Assembly (NCBI GenBank): GCA_958402495.1
Contig: CATXTS010000084.1
Coordinates: 1-8,871, forward strand
From: an uncultured Clostridiaceae bacterium
GTDB lineage: Bacteria; Bacillota; Clostridia; TANB77; CAG-508
Reading direction: 5' to 3'
DNA length: 8,871 bases
The position numbers and the translations under genes are program-made. This document shows, piece after piece, positions 1-5,203 of this stretch. The notes under the pieces are model-generated. The model worked only from the letters and a program-made list of their open reading frames with translations, ran no database searches and had not been told where the DNA came from. Every line of letters begins with the position of its first letter. The stretch's first letter is position 1.

Positions 1-2
1 AT

Positions 3-569
3 AGTTTTAAAGAGTTTGGTTTAGGAGAGTATTTTAATGCCTTACAAGTATTTCAAGAAAATAATAAAGAAGAGATTATCAAACAATGGGGAAGTATGGA
101 AGCTTTTCAAAGTATGGTAGAACATATGAAACAAAATGAAGAAAAAGTTGCTAAATCTGCAATCCAATGGTATGGTAGTGTAGACAAATATACAGAAGCA
201 ATGAAAGATAATTTAAGTCATTTTTCAGAAAAAGTACAAAAGATAGAAGAATTAAAGAAAAATGGATATATACAAGAAACAACGGAAAAGGGAAAACAGT
301 TAAGGGATTTATTAGTAAAAGATATGACTAAAGAAGTGAGTTCAGAGCAAGTACAAAATATAGTAAAAGAAATGGTTTCTTTAGCAATAGAAAGCGCGCA
401 TACAATGGGAGAAACTATGGGAGATAATTACTGGAAGGCTATTATACATTTGTATTTAAAAAGTGAAGCCACGATACAGGCTATCGATAAGTTATATACA
501 CCGGGTGCTTCTGTTTATATAGGAAAAGCTCTGCAATATTATTTTGATAATCAGAATAAAAAAGACTAA
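3..569 (+). CDS. TipAS-domain protein, C-terminal part of a probable MerR/TipA-type regulator (5' end outside window)
   Basis: The reading frame is open from the first bases, so the gene starts before the window; 188 residues are visible. The first in-frame ATG (position 96) lies inside the recognisable domain and has no well-spaced ribosome binding site, so it is not taken as the start. The visible part resembles the TipAS ligand-binding domain: an early KQWGS-x-EAF segment matching the family's 'ERWGdTeAy', a helical middle, and a C-terminal YTPGASVYIGKAL segment matching 'pGLAeYlreAI'. In known TipAL proteins this all-helical domain binds thiopeptide antibiotics or other drugs and follows a MerR helix-turn-helix that activates multidrug-response genes. 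The MerR half is not visible, so full-length architecture is inferred. The gene ends at a strong terminator and faces the sigma operon tail to tail. Confidence 0.7.
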   Translation, partial: SFKEFGLGEYFNALQVFQENNKEEIIKQWGSMEAFQSMVEHMKQNEEKVAKSAIQWYGSVDKYTEAMKDNLSHFSEKVQKIEELKKNGYIQETTEKGKQLRDLLVKDMTKEVSSEQVQNIVKEMVSLAIESAHTMGETMGDNYWKAIIHLYLKSEATIQAIDKLYTPGASVYIGKALQYYFDNQNKKD

Positions 570-591
570 ATAAAATAGAATAATCAAATTC

Positions 592-626
592 AATAAAGTA
601 GTAGCCAAGAACTACTACTTTATTTT
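592..626 (+). terminator. Intrinsic terminator of the TipAS gene
   Basis: A perfect 13-bp stem (592-604 with 612-624) and a 7-nt loop, running into a T-rich tail. It lies 22 nt after the TipAS stop codon and between two convergent genes. On the minus strand it is not followed by a clear T run, so it mainly serves the plus-strand gene. Confidence 0.8.
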
Positions 627-647
627 GGTATACTATACAAAAAGAAA

Positions 648-1688
648 CTATTTCGTCAGATTAATGACCATCCCTTCTATTACAACTTTATAAGCATTGT
701 GTGCACTATATTTACTAATGTTGAATATATATTCTGTATAACCATCCTCAGAAGTGTGAGAAGAACCAAATGCATTTTCAAGTTCTTGTCCATCTTCCCC
801 TAATAATCTTGGCATATATTTTTCAAATTCATTTTTAGAAGGCAAAACAATTACTTCAGGATGATTTTGATTGGCTTCTACAGCTTCTTTAGATTGAATA
901 CGCATAACTAATTGTGTACCACTTAATTGGGCTTCTCCAACTACCGTACCACCGATAGAAGCTTGGTAGGTAATCCTATTAGAGTTGTCTAGAAATCTAT
1001 CGGCTATGTTAATAATAAATTCCCAATCCCCTAAATATTCTTTTTCTCTACCATCTTTTTTAGTGACCACTTTTTTTATTGTAACTTTCATTTGACGTGC
1101 TTTATGATAATCTTCATTTGGATATTGAATAAAGGAAGTTTGAAAATGTTGGTTATCTATTGGCTCATTAGACATAAGAAAATCAGGACCACTATGGACA
1201 CCAACAGCATCTGTAAAACTATAAGGTATTTCATTTCCATTTTCATCTATAAATCTAATTAAATCACTAGTAGAAGGATTATTTAGTTGTTCTGTAGAAC
1301 GATACATTCTAACTTCATCTACCACTTCATCTGCTTGCATTTCAAAAGTAATACCTACTTTTCGTATATCTATGAAATAATTGGCAATACGAATTCCTAA
1401 GCCATCATGTTCTATATAATCGCCACCAACTTCTTCATAAAAACCATTTTCTTTAGCTTCTTGCATAGCACTAAATTGATTCGTTAGGGCTTTAGCAGCA
1501 AAAACACCACCAGTCCCAATTAAAATAACACTAGCCACGCCCGCTATCATTTTACTAAAATACATATGTACAGGAACCTCCTTTTTTTCTTCATTTAAAC
1601 TTGTTTGAATTCTGTCTGTCACTTTTTGTGGAATATAGATATTTTTATTGAATAGTTTTTTTAATTTGTTATCAAAATTTTTTTCCAT
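648..1688 (-). CDS. DUF4179-type membrane-anchored anti-sigma factor
   Basis: A 346-aa single-pass membrane protein. Residues 1-45 are a short cytoplasmic part containing an 'IPQKVTDRIQTSL' segment typical of DUF4179 anti-sigma proteins. Residues 46-65 are a hydrophobic transmembrane helix (MIAGVASVILIGTGGVFAA). The remaining 280 residues are a predicted extracytoplasmic, beta-rich domain. It starts 3 nt after the frame-corrected end of the ECF sigma gene, with an AGAAGG-like ribosome site inside the end of that gene, so translation of the two is probably coupled. By family knowledge such proteins hold their ECF sigma factor inactive at the membrane until an envelope signal arrives. The signal cannot be told from the sequence. 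Unlike its partner, this gene has no visible defect. Confidence 0.75.
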   Translation of the reverse strand: MEKNFDNKLKKLFNKNIYIPQKVTDRIQTSLNEEKKEVPVHMYFSKMIAGVASVILIGTGGVFAAKALTNQFSAMQEAKENGFYEEVGGDYIEHDGLGIRIANYFIDIRKVGITFEMQADEVVDEVRMYRSTEQLNNPSTSDLIRFIDENGNEIPYSFTDAVGVHSGPDFLMSNEPIDNQHFQTSFIQYPNEDYHKARQMKVTIKKVVTKKDGREKEYLGDWEFIINIADRFLDNSNRITYQASIGGTVVGEAQLSGTQLVMRIQSKEAVEANQNHPEVIVLPSKNEFEKYMPRLLGEDGQELENAFGSSHTSEDGYTEYIFNISKYSAHNAYKVVIEGMVINLTK

Positions 1689-1691
1689 ATT

Positions 1692-1778
1692 TTAAATCCC
1701 TTCTAACATATTTCTTAATTTTTCTTTTCCTCTAGCCATTCTCGTCTTGATGGTATTTTGGTTTATGTGTAAAATTTT
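1692..1778 (-). other. Out-of-frame C-terminal end of the sigma factor (region 4.2)
   Basis: Read one base out of the upstream frame, this stretch encodes the recognition helix and tail of an ECF sigma factor (HINQNTIKTRMARGKEK, then LRNMLEGI and a TAA at 1692-1694). It has no start codon of its own with a ribosome site. It is the displaced end of the preceding gene and marks where the frameshift lies. Confidence 0.8.
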
Positions 1779-2196
1779 TCCGAATTTCTTTTATGGTTAA
1801 TCCATATACATAATAAAGTGTAAAGATTTGTCTATCCTTAGTTTCTAAATAACGAATGATTTGGTAAAAATCGAAATCATCTTCTTGAAGGATAGCATGT
1901 TCATCTGCCATCTCTACAGCATCTTCTAAATAGTGAATTTTCTTATTTCGGTTATAAGTTTTCTTACATTCATTAATTAAAATGCGAATAAGCCAAGTAT
2001 TAAAAAACTGCATGTCTTTTACTTTTTTTATATTTTTATATGCATATAATAAAGTGTTTTGTATACTATCTGCGATGTCATCATCATTGGTTAATATAGT
2101 CTTGGCCACTTTATAGTATTTTTGCTCATTTTGTAATATAAAATTTGTAAAGGCTTGTTTATCTCCATTTTTTATAGCGATTAGTAATTGTTCCAT
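1732..2196 (-). CDS. ECF-type RNA polymerase sigma factor, frameshifted in region 4
   Basis: The 154-aa frame shows a normal ECF sigma region 2 (about residues 15-85, with DDDIADSIQNTLLYAY and FFNTWLIRILINECKK) and the first part of region 4 (YQIIRYLETKDRQIFTLYYVYGLTIKEIRK). After residue 140 the frame becomes KNFTHKPKYHQDENG and stops. If one base is dropped at the A5 run (minus strand 1779-1775), the sequence reads on as KILHINQNTIKTRMARGKEK and ends at 1692, giving a normal 167-aa protein 3 nt before the anti-sigma start. As written, the helix-turn-helix that contacts the -35 element is lost. Start: ATG with AAGGAG 7 nt upstream. Either a real inactivating mutation, a sequencing or assembly error in a homopolymer, or, less likely, +1 recoding. 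Confidence 0.85.
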   Translation of the reverse strand: MEQLLIAIKNGDKQAFTNFILQNEQKYYKVAKTILTNDDDIADSIQNTLLYAYKNIKKVKDMQFFNTWLIRILINECKKTYNRNKKIHYLEDAVEMADEHAILQEDDFDFYQIIRYLETKDRQIFTLYYVYGLTIKEIRKNFTHKPKYHQDENG

Positions 2197-2203
2197 ATAT
2201 GTA

Positions 2204-2272
2204 CTCCTTAAAATTCATTGGTACCATTGATTTTCTACCTATTAGATATAAGCAATATCTTAAAAGGTTTCA
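2204..2272 (-). promoter_or_regulatory. Candidate ECF-type (self-activated) promoter and RBS of the sigma/anti-sigma operon
   Basis: On the minus strand, TGAAAC followed by CTTTT (TGAAAC at 2272-2267) matches the -35 signature of many ECF promoters, such as the TGAAAC of Bacillus SigW-type promoters. A TATATC lies 16 nt downstream (2250-2245) as a possible -10. The AAGGAG ribosome site is at 2209-2204. ECF operons are commonly self-activated, and this fits, but the -10 lacks the usual CGT, so the call is tentative. Confidence 0.4.
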
Positions 2273-2342
2273 AAAAGTAAAAAATTTATAGATAATTCTA
2301 TTAATAGTTTTATCATAAATAAGCCTATATATGAAAATATAT

Positions 2343-2371
2343 TTGAATAATCTTTATTTTTATTGTAAAAT
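2343..2371 (+). promoter_or_regulatory. Candidate sigma-A promoter of the alkyltransferase-like gene
   Basis: TTGAAT (2343-2348), a 17-nt spacer and TAAAAT (2366-2371). The predicted start falls only about 12 nt before the ATG, next to the AGGTGAT ribosome site at 2378-2384, so the leader would be very short. Confidence 0.4.
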
Positions 2372-2389
2372 AACGCTAGGTGATAAAAT

Positions 2390-2698
2390 ATGCATAGTAC
2401 ATTAGAAGAAGATTTATTATATTTAATATATTCTGTAGTAGAAGAGATACCAGAAGGAAAGGTTGCAACTTATGGACAGATTGCTAGGTTAATTGGAAAA
2501 CCTAAAAATGCGAGATTAGTAGGAAGAGCATTAAAGATGTCTTTTATGTACGGTGATTTCCCCTGTCATAGAGTGGTAAATCATCAAGGTAGAATAACAC
2601 CTGGCTGGGAGGAACAAGCATTATTATTAAAGAGAGAAGGAATTACCTTTAAAGATGACTATCATGTGGATTTGAAAAAACATCAATGGGAAATTTAA
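2390..2698 (+). CDS. MGMT-family methylated-DNA-protein cysteine methyltransferase homologue (single-domain form)
   Basis: This 102-aa protein is the DNA-binding/active-site domain of O6-alkylguanine-DNA alkyltransferase without the N-terminal domain of Ogt/Ada. Seen: GKVATYGQIARLIGKPKNARLVG (residues 23-45, split here only by description), containing the helix-turn-helix and the arginine (R42) that in MGMT helps flip the damaged base, and PCHRVV (58-63) with the acceptor cysteine C59. Short ATL proteins usually have Trp at that position, so retention of Cys in a short protein suggests, but does not prove, true alkyl transfer. Start: ATG with AGGTGAT 5 nt upstream. It is transcribed divergently from the sigma operon and appears monocistronic. 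It would act on O6-alkylguanine in DNA in the cytoplasm. Confidence 0.85.
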   Translation: MHSTLEEDLLYLIYSVVEEIPEGKVATYGQIARLIGKPKNARLVGRALKMSFMYGDFPCHRVVNHQGRITPGWEEQALLLKREGITFKDDYHVDLKKHQWEI

Positions 2699-2708
2699 AT
2701 AAAAGCAG

Positions 2709-2737
2709 TTAAGTAAATAGAAGCAGTATTTACTTAA
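2709..2737 (+). repeat. AT-rich 10-bp inverted repeat after the alkyltransferase gene
   Basis: TTAAGTAAAT (2709-2718) and its exact complement ATTTACTTAA (2728-2737) around a 9-nt loop. There is no T-tract and little GC, so it is a weak hairpin rather than a convincing terminator. Confidence 0.35.
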
Positions 2738-2774
2738 AAACTTAAATAAAGTATGTTTTATCATAGAGAGATAA

Positions 2775-2834
2775 AGAAGCTAGTTAGACATGAATGAAAG
2801 TTGCTTTTGTTCAAAAATGGCTAGTTTCTTTTTT
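2775..2834 (+). terminator. Two-helix structured terminator between the alkyltransferase gene and pilin-like gene 1
   Basis: An outer 9-bp helix (2775-2783 with 2821-2829, one G-T pair) encloses an inner 10-bp helix (2791-2800 with 2804-2813, two G-T pairs) capped by a 3-nt loop. Six Ts follow at 2829-2834. It probably ends transcripts from the alkyltransferase gene. It lies upstream of the predicted promoter of pilin-like gene 1, so it is not expected to be in that gene's leader. Confidence 0.5.
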
Positions 2835-2847
2835 GTATATAAAGGAT

Positions 2848-2888
2848 ACATAAAACCAATTGAAAAAGAGAAAAAGATAGAAGAAAAT
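2848..2888 (+). promoter_or_regulatory. Shared 41-nt promoter module, copy 1
   Basis: ACATAAAAC (2848-2856), a 3-nt spacer, TTGAAA (2860-2865), exactly 17 nt and GAAAAT (2883-2888). The same words with the same spacing occur before the other two pilin-like genes (5089-5129 and 8555-8595). TTGAAA looks like a -35. GAAAAT sits where a -10 belongs but is poor for sigma A, suggesting help from an activator at ACATAAAAC or another sigma factor. Confidence 0.6.
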
Positions 2889-2914
2889 AAAAATAATCAA
2901 AGTTAAAAAGATAG

Positions 2915-2930
2915 AAACATAAGAAAAAGA
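2915..2930 (+). repeat. 16-nt leader block shared with pilin-like gene 3
   Basis: AAACATAAGAAAAAGA occurs here and, identically, at 8666-8681, in both cases just before the ribosome binding site (AGAGGAG at 2928-2934 here). It is absent before gene 2. It suggests that genes 1 and 3 are the closer duplicates or share a leader function. Confidence 0.6.
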
Positions 2931-2943
2931 GGAGATAAAATAG

Positions 2944-3777
2944 ATGAAAAAACAAAAAGGTATTACTATGATTAGTTTAGTAATTACCATTATTATACTC
3001 GTTATTTTAGCTGGTGTAAGTATCAATGTGTTAGTAGGGGATAATGGTATTATTACAATGACTAAAAAGGCCAAACAAAATGTATTATCTGCACAAGAAG
3101 AAGAGGCAAAAAGTCTAAATCAATTATATGAGCAGATTAGTCATGCAGGGACAGAGGAAGAAAGTAGTAATACAGAAGCTGCAGCTAAATTGTTACAATT
3201 TAAAAAAGCAATTGCAGCAGCAATTACAAATGAAGGTGTACCAACCATGGAAACAGATACAGAGGAGGTAATGGTTAGCAACATCAAAAAGATACTAGAA
3301 GTGAGAACAAAAGATGCAACAGCGACACCAGATAACATTACACAAGGAAAAACAGCGTGGGTTAGTGCACAGAAAATCACAGGAAATGGAAACGATATTA
3401 CTAATGCTTACAATAGTGGTTATCATGATGGAAAAAAAGAAGGAGAGAAAACAAACAAAATAACAATTCCTAGTCTTATAGTAGGTGGACAAATTTATGA
3501 CCGTAGCATATATCCATATTGTATGATAAATACAACTTCTTGTACTTCTATGTCTTTTAGTATGGCAGCGGCACATCCATATTGTTATTTTTATGTGATA
3601 GGAACAAAAGAAAATACAGAGGTAACCCTATTTTCTCAAATTCCTTCAACACAGATGAGTGATTTTGAGAAAAATCTGACATTTGATATAACAGGCTATG
3701 AGAAGATAACTTTTAAAATAACACCTTATGGGAGTATGGCTGGGGGTGTTATACTATCTAATTTAGTTATATCTTAA
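2944..3777 (+). CDS. Pilin-like surface protein 1 with phage tail-fibre-like module
   Basis: A 277-aa protein. The N-terminus is prepilin-like: MKKQKG then ITMISLVITIIILVILAGV, with Gly6 as a likely prepilin-peptidase site and a 20-residue hydrophobic helix. The usual Glu at mature position 5 is Ser. GDNGIIT (32-38) and an acidic helix follow. Residues about 86-147 (FKKAIAAAITNEGVPT, DATATPDNITQGKTAWV, KITG) match a repeat seen in Firmicutes phage tail-fibre proteins. Residues 155-168 contain a Gly-Tyr-rich AYNSGYHDGKKEG linker. The last 105 residues look beta-rich, with three cysteines, two of them in similar PYC contexts (C193, C213). Start: ATG with AGAGGAG 9 nt upstream. Inferred role: membrane- or pilus-anchored surface fibre with a binding tip; ligand unknown. 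No pilus assembly genes are visible nearby. Confidence 0.75.
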   Translation: MKKQKGITMISLVITIIILVILAGVSINVLVGDNGIITMTKKAKQNVLSAQEEEAKSLNQLYEQISHAGTEEESSNTEAAAKLLQFKKAIAAAITNEGVPTMETDTEEVMVSNIKKILEVRTKDATATPDNITQGKTAWVSAQKITGNGNDITNAYNSGYHDGKKEGEKTNKITIPSLIVGGQIYDRSIYPYCMINTTSCTSMSFSMAAAHPYCYFYVIGTKENTEVTLFSQIPSTQMSDFEKNLTFDITGYEKITFKITPYGSMAGGVILSNLVIS

Positions 3778-3798
3778 TAATAAAGCATAAATATAAAA

Positions 3799-3829
3799 AC
3801 CCCGTATAGACTATAAAAGTTTACGGGGT
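3799..3829 (-). terminator. Intrinsic terminator of the repressor gene
   Basis: ACCCCGTA (3799-3806) pairs perfectly with TACGGGGT (3822-3829) around a 15-nt loop. On the minus strand the stem is followed by TTTTATATTT, so it ends the repressor transcript. On the plus strand, where pilin-like gene 1 ends 22 nt earlier, the tail is A-rich and termination would be weaker. Confidence 0.75.
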
Positions 3830-3837
3830 AAAATAAT

Positions 3838-4482
3838 TTAAAATTCTCTTTTTAACTGCTTTACTACACCAAGAATGGTAATAGGGATGGATTTCATTTC
3901 TGTTTTGGTAAAAAGTAAAGGTTCATAAGCCAGATTTAAAGGTTGTAATAAAATACCTGCATCTGTTTTCTTTATTTTTCTTAAAATTCCAGGATGGTCC
4001 TCAATAGATACCATGGCAAACTCATTATTTTCACAATCCTTTTGCCTCTTTATAATAACAATGTCCTCTTGTATAAAGATAGGTGCCATGCTATCTTCTT
4101 TTATTTTAAAAGCAAAATAATCAGCTTTTTCATGGATAAGGTTTTTTTCTACGTTTATAGTCCCAACAATATTTTCTAGCGAGCAATCAGATTGCTTAGC
4201 ACTAACCGTATTTAAAATAGGAATAGGTATAACCTTGGAATCTATAGTATCTAACGACATGTTGGTATATTTCTCGTCTGACAATCCGGCTAACCAGGCT
4301 GGGGAAACATTAAAGAAATTAGCTAATTTCACAATAGTTTCTCTTTTAACGCCTTTTATTTCTCCTGATGCATATCTAGAAATAGTAGCTGCTTTTTTTC
4401 CAACGGTTTCTTCCATATCCGCTAAAATAGAATGACTATTTTGGATTAATTCAGATAATCTTTTAGCAAAAAGTTCTTCCAT
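3838..4482 (-). CDS. Phage-type transcriptional repressor: HTH plus S24 (LexA/CI) domain, probably cleavage-defective
   Basis: A 214-aa protein. Residues 4-66 form an XRE-type helix-turn-helix (LSELIQNS, KKAATISRYASGE, KLANFFNVSPAWLAG). Residues about 85-210 form a LexA/CI-type S24 peptidase and dimerisation domain with the nucleophile region EDSM (Ser131). Two features differ from self-cleaving relatives. The usual Ala-Gly cleavage site reads Ala95-Lys96 in 'TVSAKQSD'. Aligning 'ILRKIKK...LLQPLN' with E. coli LexA 'TVKRLKK...LLPEN' puts Arg168 at the catalytic lysine, with Lys169 only adjacent. It may therefore not respond to RecA/SOS. Start: ATG with AGGAGG 7 nt upstream. It is divergent from the small gene at 4732, and operator-like repeats lie between them. 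Confidence 0.85.
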   Translation of the reverse strand: MEELFAKRLSELIQNSHSILADMEETVGKKAATISRYASGEIKGVKRETIVKLANFFNVSPAWLAGLSDEKYTNMSLDTIDSKVIPIPILNTVSAKQSDCSLENIVGTINVEKNLIHEKADYFAFKIKEDSMAPIFIQEDIVIIKRQKDCENNEFAMVSIEDHPGILRKIKKTDAGILLQPLNLAYEPLLFTKTEMKSIPITILGVVKQLKREF

Positions 4483-4504
4483 AGTAAGACCTCCTATGAA
4501 AATT

Positions 4505-4533
4505 ATTTTAACATACTATTTCGCAATACGCAA
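4505..4533 (-). promoter_or_regulatory. Promoter of the repressor gene, overlapped by operator candidate A
   Basis: On the minus strand: TTGCGT (4533-4528), 17 nt, TAAAAT (4510-4505) preceded by TGT, an extended -10. The weak -35 lies inside the repeated CGCAATACGCAA (4522-4533), so a protein bound there would shut off the gene; autorepression is inferred. The AGGAGG ribosome site is at 4495-4490. Confidence 0.55.
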
Positions 4534-4647
4534 TATTTTTTACAAAAGATAAAAAAATACGTGTTAGGTATTGACAGGAGGTAAAAATTGAGATATATTA
4601 CGTATAACGTAAAAATAAGATTAAAAAATACTTATTGCGTAACGGAA
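4522..4647. promoter_or_regulatory. Operator cluster of the divergent switch (sites A-D)
   Basis: Four related words lie in 126 nt. A: TTGCGTATTGCG on the minus strand (4533-4522). B: ATACGTGTTAGG (4557-4568). C: TTACGTATAACGTAA (4598-4612), a perfect 6-bp inverted repeat with a 3-nt centre. D: TTGCGTAACGGAA (4635-4647). They share a T-R-C-G-T core. A overlaps the repressor -35, B lies just before the rightward -35, C overlaps the rightward -10 and start, and D lies in the early transcribed region. This is the layout expected for a CI/Cro-type switch. Binding by the adjacent repressor is inferred. Confidence 0.55.
4571..4599 (+). promoter_or_regulatory. Consensus sigma-A promoter of the rightward transcript
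   Basis: TTGACA (4571-4576), exactly 17 nt, TATATT (4594-4599): the best promoter in the window. Operator C overlaps its -10. The spacer happens to contain AGGAGGT before a TTG at 4588, which could mislead gene finders into an early start; the predicted transcript begins near 4606, after that TTG. Confidence 0.75.
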
Positions 4648-4731
4648 AAAATTAAAAATAGAGAGATTTATCATTTTGATTTGTTTTATCCATATAAAGA
4701 TATGTTTAATTTAGAAATAGGAGGTATAAAG

Positions 4732-5001
4732 ATGTTTTTTATAACAAAAAAGGATAAAAAAATAGGAAATCTGAAGATAATGTTAGAAAATAAGAGTAAA
4801 TTTATAGATAGGCAATGCAAAGAAAACTATATGTTATATAAAGAAAATAGAAATTTACAGTATGAAAACGAAAAACAACGACAAGTTATGAATGAAATAA
4901 GAAATATTGTAAGTATACAAAATCAAGGTACAAGAGTAGATAAATTTGAAAAAATAAAAGAAGTATTAATTGCGTGGAAATCTGAAAAGGATATGTTTTG
5001 A
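4732..5001 (+). CDS. Small coiled-coil protein under the phage-like switch
   Basis: An 89-aa hydrophilic, Lys/Glu/Asn-rich protein with a predicted coiled coil from about residue 15 to 60 (including YKENRNLQYENEKQRQVMNE) and a C-terminal amphipathic segment. Not recognised as a named family; the style is like small coiled-coil proteins near phage immunity regions. Start chosen at the ATG with AGGAGGT 6 nt upstream. The frame is open back to a TTG at 4588, also with an AGGAGGT, but that lies inside a consensus promoter and operator cluster, so the 137-residue version is unlikely. It is the first gene controlled by the rightward promoter. No terminator is visible before pilin-like gene 2, so read-through into that gene is possible. 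Function unknown; an antirepressor or structural role would be speculation. Confidence 0.6.
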   Translation: MFFITKKDKKIGNLKIMLENKSKFIDRQCKENYMLYKENRNLQYENEKQRQVMNEIRNIVSIQNQGTRVDKFEKIKEVLIAWKSEKDMF

Positions 5002-5088
5002 AAAGGACGTACATGCTTGTAACTATATAAAATAAAGAAAAGAGAAAGTGAATATAAAATTAATGATTATAGATATAACTATATGATT

Positions 5089-5129
5089 ACATAAAACTAG
5101 TTGAAAAGAAAAATATTTAGAGGGAAAAT
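5089..5129 (+). promoter_or_regulatory. Shared 41-nt promoter module, copy 2
   Basis: ACATAAAAC (5089-5097), TAG spacer, TTGAAA (5101-5106), exactly 17 nt, GAAAAT (5124-5129). The architecture is identical to the modules at 2848-2888 and 8555-8595, while the sequence between the words differs. The implied leader is about 67 nt. AAGGAGGA at 5193-5200 is the ribosome site. Confidence 0.6.
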
Positions 5130-5203
5130 AGAATATATTCATCTCCGATATAAAAAAGTATAAAATATATTAAATACAAAACAAAGGATGAAAAGGAGGA
5201 TAT

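Noticed and set aside
96..569. ATG at 96 as the start of the first gene
   Set aside because: The frame is open to the window edge and the upstream residues belong to the same domain; the nearby GGGGAAG is too close to this ATG to be a good ribosome site.
2811..3074. Open frame on the minus strand opposite pilin-like gene 1, hydrophobic product
   Set aside because: It is the antisense of the shared promoter region and the hydrophobic N-terminal helix. A similar shadow occurs opposite gene 3 (8545-8817) for the same reason. No ribosome site, and the plus strand carries the recognisable protein.
3141..3576. Two overlapping minus-strand open frames (3141-3380, 3295-3576)
   Set aside because: Both lie inside the coding sequence of pilin-like gene 1, are low in complexity and Ser/Val/Cys-rich, and lack ribosome sites.
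3994..4435. Plus-strand open frames opposite the repressor (3994-4179, 4235-4435)
   Set aside because: They are antisense to a protein with clear HTH and S24 motifs and have no start signals.
5069..5084. TATAG/CTATA inverted repeat upstream of promoter copy 2
   Set aside because: Short and wholly AT-rich in an AT-rich region; expected by chance.
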